Assembly (NCBI GenBank): GCA_000442125.1
Contig: KE546969.1
Location: forward strand, 124,001-188,000
Reading direction: 5' to 3'
Source of the DNA: Opeltia flavorubescens
Lineage: Eukaryota; Ascomycota; Lecanoromycetes; Teloschistales; Teloschistaceae
Length of the DNA: 64,000 nucleotides
The notes below the pieces were generated by a model that ran no database searches, was not told the DNA's origin, and worked only from the letters and a program-made list of their open reading frames with translations. Position numbers and translations under genes: made by a program. Below, one piece after another: positions 53,884 through 64,000 of this stretch (position 1 is its first letter; each line of letters starts with the position of its first letter).

Positions 53884-54994
53884 TTAAGCCTTCTTCTTCC
53901 CACCCTTCGCCCCTCCACCACCCAGTGCGGCTTCACGTTTCTTCCTCTCTCGCTCATCCTGCATACATCAAAAATCAGCCACGAGCCCTCCAACCCTCCA
54001 AACCATTCCCTGAAAAGAATCACAAGGGTGACAAGAACATAGAAGGAACTCACCATCTCCGCCACCCTAACCCTCTCGGCCTCCTCCTTCTCCTCCTTCT
54101 CCGCCTTCTTCCTCGCAGCCTCCTGCTCCCTCTTCTCCCTAATCAAACTCAACCTCGCCAGATCCGCCTTCGCCTCATCCGTCTTCCCCTCCGCGTGCAG
54201 TTTCTGATACCTCTCCTTCGCCTGCTGCGCCTGCAGCGCCTCCCTCTCCCTCCTACTCAACTGACTCATCGGAGTATTACTCTTCCCCGCCTTCTTACTA
54301 CTCCCAGCAGCCGCAGCCGCAGCTTCAGCATTCGGATCAACAGGTGCAGCGGAAGCCTGAGAGCGGGATTTAGCCGTATGGTTTGGGTTGGCGGGCATAT
54401 CTTCCTCATCATCTTCTTCTGATTCTTCTTCCGAGGAGGAAGGGAGATCACCTGGTGCGGCGGGTTTCTTCTGTTTTTTGCGGATGGCGGCTTCTTTTTT
54501 GGCTTTTGCGGCGGCGCGGCGTTGTTCGCGGGTCATGGTTTCGGTTTCGGAGGGTTTGTTGGCTTCGGCGGAGGAGGATTCTTCTTCTGAGGAGGACTCT
54601 TCTTCGGAAGAGGAGGGGGGTTCTTGTTTGTCGCGGGGTTCCTTTGTTGGGGAGGGGTGAGCAGGATGTGGGGATGAGGGCTGGTTTTGGGAAGACTTAC
54701 GGCCCACATGCTGACTGGGTTGCCATCGGCGTCTGGTTGGTGGATAACGTCAACATAAGCTCCTTGTTCATGGATGGGACAAGGTATTTGTACCAAGTGG
54801 TGTAAGCTAGACAAACAACATCAGTATTATATTCAGACCCATTGACAACGAGCAACTCACATTCTTGCTAAACTTCTTCCCGCCCCCTCTGGTAGGCTTG
54901 CTATACTTGCCTGTAGCCACATGTGAGCTTCGCCATGGACGAAAAAATATATTGACAGGACTATACCTGCTCGACCTCTGCCTCCTGGCGCCAT
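53884..54994 (-). CDS. PP28/PDAP1-type (HASPP28) phosphoprotein, 6 exons with a 13-nt microexon (261 aa)
   Basis: Exons are 54994-54967, 54910-54861, 54806-54794, 54732-54701, 54641-54054 and 53958-53884 (786 nt). The protein starts [20 protein letters not shown] and continues [20 protein letters not shown], the conserved fungal opening of the casein-kinase-substrate/PDAP1 family. The LTPL segment is encoded by the 13-nt third exon (54806-54794); no other combination of splice sites found here keeps the frame into the [10 protein letters not shown] segment. An acidic Ser/Glu tract follows ([12 protein letters not shown]), then [16 protein letters not shown], then the PP28 core [21 protein letters not shown] with [16 protein letters not shown], and a Lys/Glu-rich coiled region ending GGKKKA. 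Its acidic serines suit casein kinase 2. Homologues are abundant cytosolic phosphoproteins of unclear role. Confidence 0.93.
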
Positions 54995-55806
54995 CTTGCA
55001 CGTGCAGTTCGAAAGGTCCACTGACTCAACTCAACGCTGTAAGTGATATTCTTCCCTGAAACTTGGCTGCTGTACGGGAGCAAATCCTGAAGGACTAGTG
55101 TCACATCCGTCAGAAAGGTACATCCCACTTCGTCACCCCCACTTAGCGCCTCCACAAAATCTAAACCCATTTTGCTCATCTCCATCAACCCACACCCAAT
55201 CTAACCCAAACCGTCCCTAGCCCCTTTCACCAAGGACATATATATTCCAACCGTCCAAAATATTTTCTGCTCTTCATCATAAAACACCCCCCTTCATATT
55301 CACTCAGCTTTTCCACCTTCCAATGGAAAGATATCGAGGGGAAATTGGAGGGCAGATTAGAAACTTTCATCGTCACAACTTACCCTCCTGCAAAACCCTA
55401 CTGTTGGGGAATGAGAGTTGGAGAAATATTTCATGGACGGTACATGAACGTCAAGTTAAGGTGTGCTTGAGCAAGGCAGGATAGATCTCGGTGTATTACT
55501 TTGGTGACTTCATGAACCGTTATTAATCGAAGACCTAAGAGCAGCAGCTTTCTCCATTCTCTTTCAGATTTGTGTTATCCCATCTTCAAATTCGTGATCC
55601 CATTCTGATTTATGTACTAATCTACTTTTACAAGCTTGTAACGGTTCTAGACTTCTACCTCCGCCAGTATGCTTTACTCTAGTTCTCAAAGAGGATGCCA
55701 CGTGAATTGTTGACATGACCAAGCGTCGACGTATGCTCAACTTCCCGCTTTGGAGCAGCTTGCCAGACTAGACAGTCAGCAAATCGATCTCCGTGACTTT
55801 GATGAA
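54995..55806. other. Intergenic region, no gene recognised
   Basis: About 810 bp upstream of the PP28-type gene and downstream of the next minus-strand gene. No gene recognised. Confidence 0.45.
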
Positions 55807-57179
55807 TCACGAGTCTAGGCTTGCTTTGTCGCTATCTCTCCATACTCCGTCGTCATCTCTGCGTTTCATTTGACGCGATACACGTGCCTTCTTATCCTTT
55901 GCAAATACCAAATTCTGATCATCTCCATACCTGCTTCGCCAGAGCTGCGGCTCAATGATTCTGTAAATTTCCTTGGCTGCAGCCGCATCGATCTGCAACG
56001 GTTGCTCGCGCGCAATCGTCTGCATTGGTGGAGGGTCGTACATTTTCTTCGCTTGTCCTACAGCACTGATCATGGCGAGAATGCCTAAGAAGCCCGAAGA
56101 TACTTTTTGGAAACTTCCCGTTCGCCATCGGTAGTAGAGGATGCTGATCTGTATGCGCTGGTGTCCACCAAGTTTGTCCGTGAATGGTTCGTCGAGTGTT
56201 ATTTGGATTATGCTACCAGCTTGCGGTGATGTACCTTGGAGCACAGGTCCCAACCGCGCTGCATGTTTCGCCCAAGCTGGAGAGGTATCTGCTCGGTTCA
56301 GGAACTCGTGAACTTGAGTCCTCCAAGCATTCTCGTCTGGAGGCAAAAGCTCAAGGAAGGTGCGTTTCCTAATCAACGTGTTCACTGCTTGCTCCGAGGA
56401 GCCGATACTGGACAAAGAATAAGCGGTGAGTACTGAAGAGCAAATTGAACAGGCATTTAATCTCACAGTAATTGTTTCTCGGTCCGTTTCATTCTTTCGT
56501 CAAACCATTGAGCCGTGAGCGCGCATTGTTCAGGTTCGGAGCCGAAACTCAACTTCCAAATCTTCTTAACGAATTCCCAAATCGGTCCCAAAACCTCGCC
56601 AATCTTCTTAACAATCCCTTGAACTGCTGTTTTAATCGTCTGAATAGCAGCAGAGACTCCTTTCTTGAGTTTATCAGCAAGGAAATCGAGCTTTCCGAGA
56701 ATGAAGTTGATGACAGATTTTACGGGACTGAGGAGGCGATCGAGCCATCCGGGAAGGACCCCCTTAAGCAGTCGGAAAAGTCTGTCGGATGCGTCGTGCA
56801 AGAATTGGATTATTGCATCAATCGCAGCTTGCACAGCTTGATCGACTTTGACGAAAGCGATCTTTACGGCCCCGTTGATCGAGTCGGTGATATCTAGGCC
56901 GTCATCGGCCGCGCTTGAGGCAGCTTCTGTTATCTCATCAATGATCTCTTGTAGCTTTCCTTCGAAGCTGGGAACCATTTTCTTAAGATCATTCTCCATA
57001 TCGTGGGCTGATATCTGGAGCTTCGCAGTCAGGTTGCTGACTGTATGCTCGACTGCATGGTTCTTTTCGTCCAATTCCCGCTTGGCTTCGTCAACGAAGG
57101 TTGTCGTGACGTCGACTATAGATTTCGCAGCGCGCGTCAGTGAGCCGGTGACATCGTTGAACCAGTCTGTCAAGCCCAT
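55807..57179 (-). CDS. Amphipathic-helix-rich protein of unknown function (437 aa, 2 exons)
   Basis: Exons are 57179-56467 and 56407-55807 (1314 nt). The first 230 residues are a long chain of amphipathic helices (GSLTRAAKSIVDVTTTFVDEA, SDRLFRLLKGVLPGWLDRLL, SAAIQTIKTAVQGIVKKIGE). The pattern resembles apolipoprotein-like or pore/coat-forming helices and lacks a clear single transmembrane span there. After the intron a folded domain follows with ITLDEPFTDKLGGHQRIQISILYYRWRTG, a hydrophobic segment SSGFLGILAMISAVGQA (possible membrane span), then a basic/acidic tail (KDKKARVSRQMKRRDDDGVW). No family recognised. It is divergent from the helix-rich gene at 58423, with 1.24 kb between them. Confidence 0.78.
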
Positions 57180-58422
57180 TTATCTTCGTTGCTCCGGTTT
57201 GGTCGAAGCTACTGCTAGGTTACCAAGTGATCAAGCACGATAGGTGCGGACTAAGAAACCTTTCCTATGCGATTTTCATCAGGTAAGCGGGTGCTGAAGT
57301 CATGTCTTATTGAGTTTGGATCTACAAGTCTCGAGTATCGCCAAATTTCTCCCGGATATCCAGGCTGAACGCTCAATGAACAAAGGAATCTCATGAGCAT
57401 CAGGGCACACAGGAGACCACGCTCTGATTGTTTTCAACAAATTGCCGGGAGACCTTGTACGTGACAGCAATTGGAGCCCAGGTCGAATATATGGCGGATC
57501 GGTGACGGAGCGAGGAGAAGCTGTAAGTAACGACGGTCGAGGTACTCACAAATGACCTCATTTATTCGATAGAGCCCGAAGACTTTAAAGGCCTAGGCTG
57601 CATCGTATGAAATGAAGAATCGTCATGAGCGATGATCCCAGCCATTTCTCTCGATCTCCACCGATAAATCACGATGTCCATCAAAGAAAATAAGTCGATA
57701 TTCCGAATTCCAAATTCCTCAAAGCACCTGGGCATCCATCTGCGCCATGTCATCGTCCAACATAGCATTACAAAAAAAGAAGAAATATCCTACCGTTTGC
57801 AACATTCTGTCGCCGGAAGCAGGACGCCGTCGTTCAGTCATTCAGCCACAATCCCTCGTAGTACGGCCTCTGTATGAAAGACATGGTGTGATGTGACGTC
57901 GTGTTTTGATAAAATATTATACGTGGTGACTGATACTCGCCTGACTTGATGACGGGAAAGCTACAATGACGTAGGAGTCATCACCAATCCTCGCTATCGC
58001 TTGTTGATACGGCCTGAAGTCTGCACATCTCCGAGCTTGAAACATCGAGGCTGCAGAATACAGATATTGTTTCAACGCCTCACCAGTAAGTAATCCGTGT
58101 TGGTGAAAGGGCCCCGAAGCCTAGATGAGAATGATTTGTCAAAAATCTAGTTTGGATGAAAGCAGATGAACCTCCTGCTGCTTGATCCCATATTGAACGC
58201 CCTTTCCGTTTTCATCGCATCTTAGTTTGTCAAGTTCTTAGTAGTCCATAATGGCAATAGAGTACCCCGGATGAGATCATGCTGGCTAAATAATGTATAT
58301 AATGAGGACTTCATAACCCTCCTGGCATTCAGGTTCGACATCCAACAGGATTAAACCCACTGATACAAGCAAAATTATTCTTTTCGAGCTTTGTAGAATC
58401 TTACCCTGATACTCTGCCAAAC
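57180..58422. promoter_or_regulatory. Divergent region between two helix-rich genes
   Basis: This 1243-bp region should contain both promoters. Short frames without domain; no specific element identified. Confidence 0.45.
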
Positions 58423-59452
58423 ATGTCGTTGGACGCCGTACGAAGTACTATGGAAAAGCCCGATGAGGGTAACCTGAATAAGCAAGAAGAAGCCATCCAT
58501 GTTGCGGTCCAATGGGCAAGGGAGAAAATCGACAATTTTTTGCTCGAGATTGAGTGAGTTCCTCCAATCTGCAGTCAATGTTCCGTCTGCAAGACCGGCG
58601 GCACTGATGATATAATACTTTGTGCCATCACAGAAGCGAGTCTAAAGACCCGAAGCTACTCAACAATAGCTACATCATCTCTCGCCGAGCAACTGTTGAA
58701 GTCTTCGAATCCAAAGGGAGCTCTCTTGGAAGTTTTGTGGGAGACGTCATAAAGGATCTTGTAGCAGGCAAGATTGCCGACGGTCTGATTGGCTTGGTCA
58801 AAGGAGCCATCGGAAAACTTCTCGGCTCTTCTTCAGGTTCCGCAAAGACAGATCGAGTTTAGTAAGTAATGTTTTGCAAACCAAAAAAGCTGTCATTGAC
58901 CTTGTGAGATCCAATGCTAACTCTGCATGTTCTAGTGAAATTACGTTCGACGAGCTTGGTGGCTTGAACCGGCTCGATGCCTTCATCTTCAGCTATTCAT
59001 TCGCCTCGGGCGGACTTTTCGAATTCAGCAAGTCTATCATTGGCATTTGCATTGTCCGATCTGCAGCCAATATGGTTGATGACAATGCGTACCGTGTGGC
59101 TTTGGCGAGTAGTGCTACCATCAGCGATGACTCACGCAAGTCAATCAACCAGCGTCTAATCGAGGTCGCTGAAGGTCAGAAAACCACACTCAACGAACAT
59201 GGTGAGCGTGTGAGTGTCGAAGAAGGCGTATTGGCTGGGAGAGCTAGACTGGCCGAAGTCATTGGTGAAGGTGTCGCCCATTCGGCGGAGTATCTAGCAC
59301 GCGCTGGAAAGAAAACTCCTGGGGCTTTACCTGACCCGGGAAGCGCGAAAGAAAGTGCAATAAACGCACAAGAAGATTCATCAGGAAGATCACAAAAGGA
59401 TACACAAGTGGATGGGCAAGAGAATGCACTCGAGAACGCACAAAAGACCTAA
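58423..59452 (+). CDS. Glycine/hydrophobic-helix protein of unknown function (291 aa, 3 exons)
   Basis: Exons are 58423-58553, 58634-58861 and 58936-59452 (876 nt). Residues 1-44 are helical (VQWAREKIDNFLLEIE). Residues of about 75-118 hold a Gly-rich hydrophobic run, VGDVIKDLVAGKIADGLIGL, then VKGAIGKLLGSSSGS, like a glycine-zipper or membrane-inserting hairpin. The third exon starts YEITFDELGGLNRLDAFIFS, then YSFASGGLFEFSKSIIGICI, then VRSAANMVDDNAYRVALAS; the remainder is charged, with a Gln/Asp/Ala-rich tail. No signal peptide and no recognised family. The joins IE/SESKD and DRV/YEITF keep the frame. Possible membrane action is inferred from composition only. Confidence 0.8.
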
Positions 59453-60702
59453 CTATCGGGAATAGAAACAGTTATGGTAGCTTTACCTATGAAAATGTTG
59501 TCCAAATTTAATATCGTTGGAGGGAAAGAGAGGAGTCGTTGTACTGATATTTGACCTAGCATTAATTATTTCGTTCAATTTTGCTTGCGCCTTGTGCTGC
59601 ATCAGCTCGATCGTGATTCAGTGCTCTCCTCTTGATGGAAACGCCTCTATTGTGTCGACAGTCTGATTACATTTGTACTGCCGCAGGATCAAAGTTTGTT
59701 CATAAGGAAACAGCTGGCTATTGGCAAGTTCTATGACTTACGGTCGCTTCAGACAGCCCTTTCGAGTTTACCACTGACCTCAACGAGCTTCACGGTCGTT
59801 TTGCCATGGAGGGAGTTCAACATGACGGGAAATGGGCCGCATTTAGATGCTAAACTTGATCAGGTTAGCGCAAGACTTTCAATGCAATACGTGTGTCCGA
59901 TGGTCGATGACAAAAGTGTTGTCCGATGTTTTGCAGGTGTACCCCGCCCCTATCGGACACGACGTTTGTCGCCGACCCTCGGTCTTTGGTACCTCTTCCA
60001 TTGAATCAAATAATGACTGTTTGGCATATCAGCTGAGCTGTCTGGATCTGTCACGTTCCGCTGGCTGAACGGTCAGCCAGGGATAATCATCGCCTTACTC
60101 CATCCTCCCAGGGCAAGAGTTCGACAGGTTTCAGGCGACTGGCCGTACCGCTAGACCGTGGTCTCCCAGGAAATTTTTTAGCAGACCCGGCACAGAGAAA
60201 TTCATATATCCTGCAAGAAGTTTACATTTCCTGGGCTTCTTTTCCTCTAGGAAGCAAAAGTAAAACCCAGGATCAAAAAGTCAGTGCACCATTTTCCGTA
60301 AGAGACAAGATCTCCTCCATCGTTGATCCGACTACATGTTGCGAACTTGGAAAGCTCACACTTGCGGGTCAATTTCCTTCTTCACGAAATGAAAGGTATA
60401 TTGGAAATTTCAGCGAGCGACACTGCCGTATTATACCGGGACTTTACTTGATATAGAGACATCAAAGCATTATATTCTGACTCCGAATGGGGGAGAATAT
60501 CCCAGAAGGAGACACCTAAAGGAGATATCAATGACGATTAGCAACGGTTATAAGGGAAAGAAGAAGCTGCCCAGCGCCAACATGGAAGACTTTAAAATCG
60601 ACGGTTTTTCGCATCGTCGAGCAGTTACAATTTGACTGGCCATAGGTTGATAAACCTTAGCAAAACCATGCTATTTAATCATTACAAGCTACAGATGGCG
60701 CA
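59453..60702. other. Intergenic region, no gene recognised
   Basis: About 1.25 kb with short overlapping frames (for example 59696-60004), none with a domain or good splice partners. Confidence 0.4.
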
Positions 60703-61128
60703 ATGGTTCTTTTCCGAATGGGGGCCCTGGACTCAGTCAAAAAAAATACCTGGAAGCTGCTATCTAAGGGAGGCAAAGGCTCCTTCCATCTTTCTCTCCG
60801 CGCATTTGCCGGACATATCGTTGCACCAACCTTCAAGAACAGGGTGAGTCTTTATTTTCTTTATCCAACTCTGTCATCGCTCTTGAGCCACAAGATCTTA
60901 TTGATCGATGAACTAACATCCGCGTGTAATTACCTGGCGACCTTCAAGTATATCGATTAGCTGAAATATCAAAAACCGGTGAAATCGAAGACCGGCACAG
61001 CCATTTCTGATAAGACTGTTACTTTCTCGTTAAGCTCCGCCTTTGGTACTAAGTGTGAAAATGATTGTGAGATCCTTTATATCACGCGTGCATTTCTCGA
61101 GGAATTGCTGAGACGGTTAGGATCCTAA
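60703..61128 (+). CDS. Possible small two-exon gene (102 aa)
   Basis: A tentative model: exon 60703-60843 (MVLFRMGALDSVKKNTWKLL, then SKGGKGSFHLSLRAFAGHIV, ending KNR), a GTGAGT intron to GATTAG (60844-60960), and exon 60961-61128 (starting LKYQKPVKSKTGTAISDK, then TVTFSLSSAFGTKC, ending EELLRRLGS). Total 309 nt. The 5' site is consensus and both halves are open with reasonable composition, but there is no known family and the upstream region shows no good leader. It could be an exon pair of a larger or decayed gene. Confidence 0.33.
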
Positions 61129-61578
61129 TTCCTTATTTGGGTGTGAGGTCGCCCCCGAGATCACATGTATCGCTTTCCCTCTTCTATTAATAAACGAAAG
61201 CGCTATACCTGCTACTTTTCATGAGATTTGAACGTGCGCATTTCCTTGAAATACTTGCTCCTATCCATAGCGTTCGCAAAATCCCTTGTCTTCCTTGTCA
61301 CTTCGGCGCTCCCTGGAAAACAAGCGCAAATTCGCTCAACAAGCAGTTCTTATGGTTCAAATAGATATTAGATAAATCTAGTAACACTCACTTATGATTG
61401 CAATTCTCATCTACTTCAATCTCTCAAAATCTAAACATCATCTCCTCGAACCCCATTCCAAATTCCAAATCTTAAACTTTCCACTCTCACCAAACACCGG
61501 TTCAATCCCCATCTCCAACAGCTTCACTTCGATCATCCTCCGACTTATTCGACCGCCTAATCAATCAACTAAATCATT
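61129..61578. other. Intergenic region ending in a CT-rich leader
   Basis: About 450 bp. From about 61400 to 61578 the plus strand is C/T/A-rich in the way of a fungal 5' leader, directly before the small gene at 61579. Confidence 0.45.
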
Positions 61579-61782
61579 ATGCTCGTCCGCTGTTTCGCCA
61601 ACCTTTACACCCTCCTCGTCCTCGCCATCCTCCTCTGCGTCCTTATATTCACGGTGATGACAGCACTTCCGGTTCTGCAGATACATCCTACTGGGAGCAC
61701 AAGGGGAGGAAACATGACTGGTATAATGCCAGCATGGATGGGATTCTATCCACCAACGGGGTTGTGGAAGGTTGGGGGGTGA
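61579..61782 (+). CDS. Small membrane or secreted protein (67 aa), tentative
   Basis: A 67-aa frame starting MLVRCFANLYTLLVLAILLC, then VLIFTVMTALPVLQI: a long hydrophobic segment (about residues 9-34) that serves as signal anchor or signal peptide. The remaining 30 residues (HPTGSTRGGNMTGIMPAW, then MGFYPPTGLWKVGG) have one NxT site. A strong CT-rich leader runs up to the ATG, which is the main reason for calling it. No family recognised; small size leaves it uncertain. Confidence 0.42.
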   Translation: MLVRCFANLYTLLVLAILLCVLIFTVMTALPVLQIHPTGSTRGGNMTGIMPAWMGFYPPTGLWKVGG

Positions 61783-62318
61783 TAAGATGCGGTGGATTGG
61801 GAGGAAAGGAACTTCTGGGGGGTATAGGCGCAATGGTGTCTCATGTTTGATGTTTCTATGCTAGTGGTATGGGTGGGCTGTATATGTCGGGTACGTGGGC
61901 GGGGATATGGGGTCATGGGAGTACGGGCATTCATGATTCAAATGTACAAAGATCGATATGTCGAGTGCATCGCTGTCGAAGTAGGTGGATACGAGTTAAG
62001 CTTAGACCGTGGGGGGACTGGAAATCTGGTCAACCCAAGGTTTACAGTTGACGCTTTGATTTCTTGAAAATGCTTGCAACGTTGTTCGAATCAATACTCG
62101 CAGCATCCACATATATCCTTTAATCCCAATAATACCATCAAACAATGTTTCCCCGCAGTTCTCGTCTCAAAGGTCCATTTACTCTACAAAGTACTTCACC
62201 GTTAGCGTCAGGATTCGGAGATTTCACGAAAGTGAAAGTATACTCCACCGCCTTCCACCTTCGTACCCCTCTATTCCTAGCTCCCTCAAATTGTAATACC
62301 AATTCCATAGCACATCCC
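61783..62318. other. Intergenic region, no gene recognised
   Basis: About 540 bp between the small plus-strand gene and the minus-strand gene fragment. No gene recognised. Confidence 0.4.
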
Positions 62319-63086
62319 TCAAACAAGGCATCTCCCAAAAACGCCAGAGTCCTCCCGACTCGATTGACTCCGCTCAGCATCACCGCCGACGCCAGAGCTC
62401 GTGGTCTTCTCCTCACTTGGTTGATCCGGTGCAAGAGCACTACCTTTCTCCGCCTCGGAAGCTGTGCCAATGCCCTGATCAGTTCCTGGAGCAGGCATCT
62501 CTCTTCGAGTCGATGGGGCACTAGTTTGTTGCTGACTAGAGTTATCCGTCGCTTTCCCTGGTTCTGCCGCGGCGATACCTTGATCAGATCCGGATGCGTT
62601 CTTCTGTGCGTCACGTGCTTGTTTTGCTGAGAGCAGACGCCTCTGATTCTCTTCTTCGAGATGGATGAGTTGAGATTGATAATCCTGTGGAAAGTGATTA
62701 TCGTTAATGGGCTTGGCTATTACTAGGCTGTGCCTTCAGTGAATATGAGATCTTACCATTTTCTCGGATTGTTTTGGTATCTCTTAAGAAAGCGACTTAG
62801 TGTAACCTTCAAAAAGATCCTTCCGAGCCTTCGAGAGATGGCATTCGGTTATTCCGCCTTCAGTCACTGACGATGTTTTCTTCACCAGCTTTCCTCTGAA
62901 TCGAGAAACAGGGTGGTTTCCGATCGAAAGATAAACAGGTCCTGATGGATTAATGTTCTTCAACGTTTCCAGGTCTCGTGGATGTTGAAGTGCTGCCTGG
63001 CGGTGGCACAGCCGCAAGGCTGAAGGATCATGTTGACGCGGGTAGCCCCGCTGATATAGAGGGCGTACGGGCTTTCTACCAGTCAC
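62319..63086 (-). pseudogene. Gene fragment or 5'-incomplete gene carrying a common fungal C-terminal tail
   Basis: Reading from 62684 to 62319 on the minus strand gives DYQSQLIHLEEENQRRLLSA and a further 100 polar residues to a stop. This matches the tail 'DYQ-x-QL-x-LLEQQN-x-KRL-x-x-A' found at the C-terminus of many unrelated fungal multidomain proteins (ankyrin, NACHT, ZZ-finger). Upstream exons can be joined: 62780-62757 (IPKQSEKM) and an open segment from 62868 to about 63086 (ETLKNINPSGPVYLSIGNHP). The segment has no ATG, and the intron between the last two (62781-62867) is needed to avoid an in-frame stop. So this is either the 3' part of a gene whose start is not recognised, or a remnant. 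Confidence 0.5.
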
Positions 63087-63504
63087 ACGAAGAAGAGAAG
63101 TAGAGCGAAGAGGGAGTAAAATGAAATTGGTATTGGGAAGTTGCTCAAGCTATATTCTATAGTCATCTTTCACATGTTGTTTGTGCTGGTATCATTCGGA
63201 ATGCTGCCGATTCTGTCACGTGATGGTGCTCACGGAGCTGTAATCGGAATGTGCCAATGCCATCAGCTTCGCTGTTCCTGCACAAGTCGAGCATTATTAT
63301 GGACAAATGCCAATGAAATCCAATGATATGATATACTTTCACAGGACAGTGATCTCATAATACGGCTCTCCGACAAAGAAGGGAGTTTTCCCGGCGACGA
63401 GGTATCCCTCGATCGGTTGATATGATGCCTCTAGCTGTCTGTGGGCGCTTCGCCCTGATAGAGTGTGGCCGAATTTTGAATCGAAGTATCGACTCATCGA
63501 CATC
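63087..63504. other. Intergenic region, no gene recognised
   Basis: About 420 bp; includes the 3' region of the DUF7580 gene. No gene recognised. Confidence 0.4.
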
Positions 63505-64000
63505 CTATATAAAGCTCGTTGATCGTTGATGACTCTTACTTGAGCAATTATCCCATAACGGCTTCACAAGGCTTTCGCAGACGGATGACTGGAATTGCCG
63601 ATCGTTCCATTGCAATACAGGAGCCGAGCTAGCAAACGTCCCTTCGATACATCGACATACAGGATCCAGATAAAAGGGCAATATGTTGTCAGCAGTGTGG
63701 TTCAACCATCGCGATGCGACTTCATAGCGCGCTCCGTATGTGGTGTCCAGTAGCAATCCTTCCTGTTGGGCGTACACTTCGGATGGTGTTACGTGCCAGA
63801 TCTCTAGGAGGAGGATACCAAGGTCAAGCAATGAAGATCTTGCCTTTGTAGTGTGGGTTGCAAGAGTAGGCACTGGGCTGCTCTGGAAGTCGTGAATGAT
63901 AAACGGACTGTTGGCGTCAAATTGCCAGATGTCCTTGCCAGATGGATCGGCAACAGCGTTGTTGGGAAAGAAGATCGACTTTTTTTTCCAGGAGTCCTCT
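63505..64000 (-). CDS. DUF7580-type fungal protein, C-terminal part (cut by the right edge)
   Basis: The frame is open from the window edge to a stop at 63505. It reads W-KKKSIFFP-...-DIWQFDANSPF, then HTTKARSSLLDLGILLLEIW, then ARYEVASRWL, then LDPVCRCIEGTF, and finally FQSSVCESLVKPLWDNC. LLDLGILLLEIW, the VASRWL segment and the PLW ending are the C-terminal signatures of DUF7580, a kinase-like fungal domain of unknown function often fused to an N-terminal helical domain; 'LGILLLE' corresponds to the C-lobe of a degenerate kinase fold. The start lies beyond the window. A GTAAGA site a few codons before the stop (63543 region) might replace the last residues. Confidence 0.75.
   Translation of the reverse strand, partial: EDSWKKKSIFFPNNAVADPSGKDIWQFDANSPFIIHDFQSSPVPTLATHTTKARSSLLDLGILLLEIWHVTPSEVYAQQEGLLLDTTYGARYEVASRWLNHTADNILPFYLDPVCRCIEGTFASSAPVLQWNDRQFQSSVCESLVKPLWDNCSSKSHQRSTSFI

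Noticed and set aside
53868-54707. 279-codon single-exon reading of the PP28-type gene
   Set aside because: It lacks the family N-terminus and runs through an intron at the end; the six-exon model restores both conserved ends.
54383-54805. Plus-strand Ser/Arg-rich frames
   Set aside because: Antisense of the acidic Ser/Glu tract of the PP28-type gene.
57241-58380. tRNA or other structured RNA genes in the large intergenic regions
   Set aside because: No intact T-arm GGTTCGAATCC-type box paired with an acceptor stem was found by eye here or in the other gaps.
62145-62630. 161-codon plus-strand frame with hydrophobic segments
   Set aside because: Antisense of the conserved DYQSQL-type tail, which is the better supported reading of this region.

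Overview
The window is nuclear DNA of a filamentous ascomycete (Pezizomycotina), probably a leotiomycete (Helotiales-like). Nearly every gene has short GT..AG introns of about 40-180 bp with CTAAC/CTGAC-type branch sites. The families present (multi-membrane 'ECF-LPADAYKVP' protein, SAT/rhodopsin-like integral membrane protein, DUF7580, metacaspase casA, secreted RNase T2 and GH16) are typical of that group. There are no operons, Shine-Dalgarno sites or CRISPR arrays. Five ambiguous bases (n at 17717, 29128, 32571, 46262, 49848) mark a draft assembly. Exon structures were worked out by hand; for each multi-exon model with a full CDS call the exon lengths sum to a multiple of three.

Layout. 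0.3-9.1 kb, all minus strand: a five-exon membrane protein, a secreted lactonase-like beta-propeller, a GT25 glycosyltransferase and a DUF1275 membrane protein. 9.9-17 kb: a small secreted protein (first of three paralogues), a proline-rich protein with an N-myristoylation-type start, a rhodopsin-like membrane protein and a 3-ketodihydrosphingosine reductase. 18.7-25.3 kb: an F-box-like protein and three low-complexity hypothetical proteins. 26.4-29.4 kb: an ankyrin protein with a fungal STAND-type N-terminal domain, a small zinc-ribbon protein and an AT-rich decayed element. 30.8-34 kb: RNase T2 and a GNAT acetyltransferase. 35-41 kb: a divergent pair of paralogous proteins of unknown function, one long (882 aa, membrane segments at the C-terminus) and one short (439 aa). 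41.9-47.7 kb: GH16 glucanase, metacaspase, and the other two members of the small secreted family. 48.7-55 kb: a duplicated-motif hypothetical protein, a protein kinase, a LEA-like repeat protein and a PP28/PDAP1-type phosphoprotein gene with a 13-nt microexon. 55.8-59.5 kb: a second divergent pair of helix-rich proteins of unknown function. 60-64 kb: weak small genes, a gene fragment carrying a common fungal C-terminal tail, and a DUF7580 gene cut by the window edge.

Housekeeping functions (sphingolipid synthesis, metacaspase, kinase, PP28) are interleaved with a secretome (RNase T2, GH16, lactonase, three small secreted proteins) and with lineage-specific families. The best candidates for something undescribed are the paralogous pair at 35.3-40.9 kb (conserved intron positions, one copy lacking the membrane half), the three-member small secreted family, and the helix-rich divergent pair at 55.8-59.5 kb.
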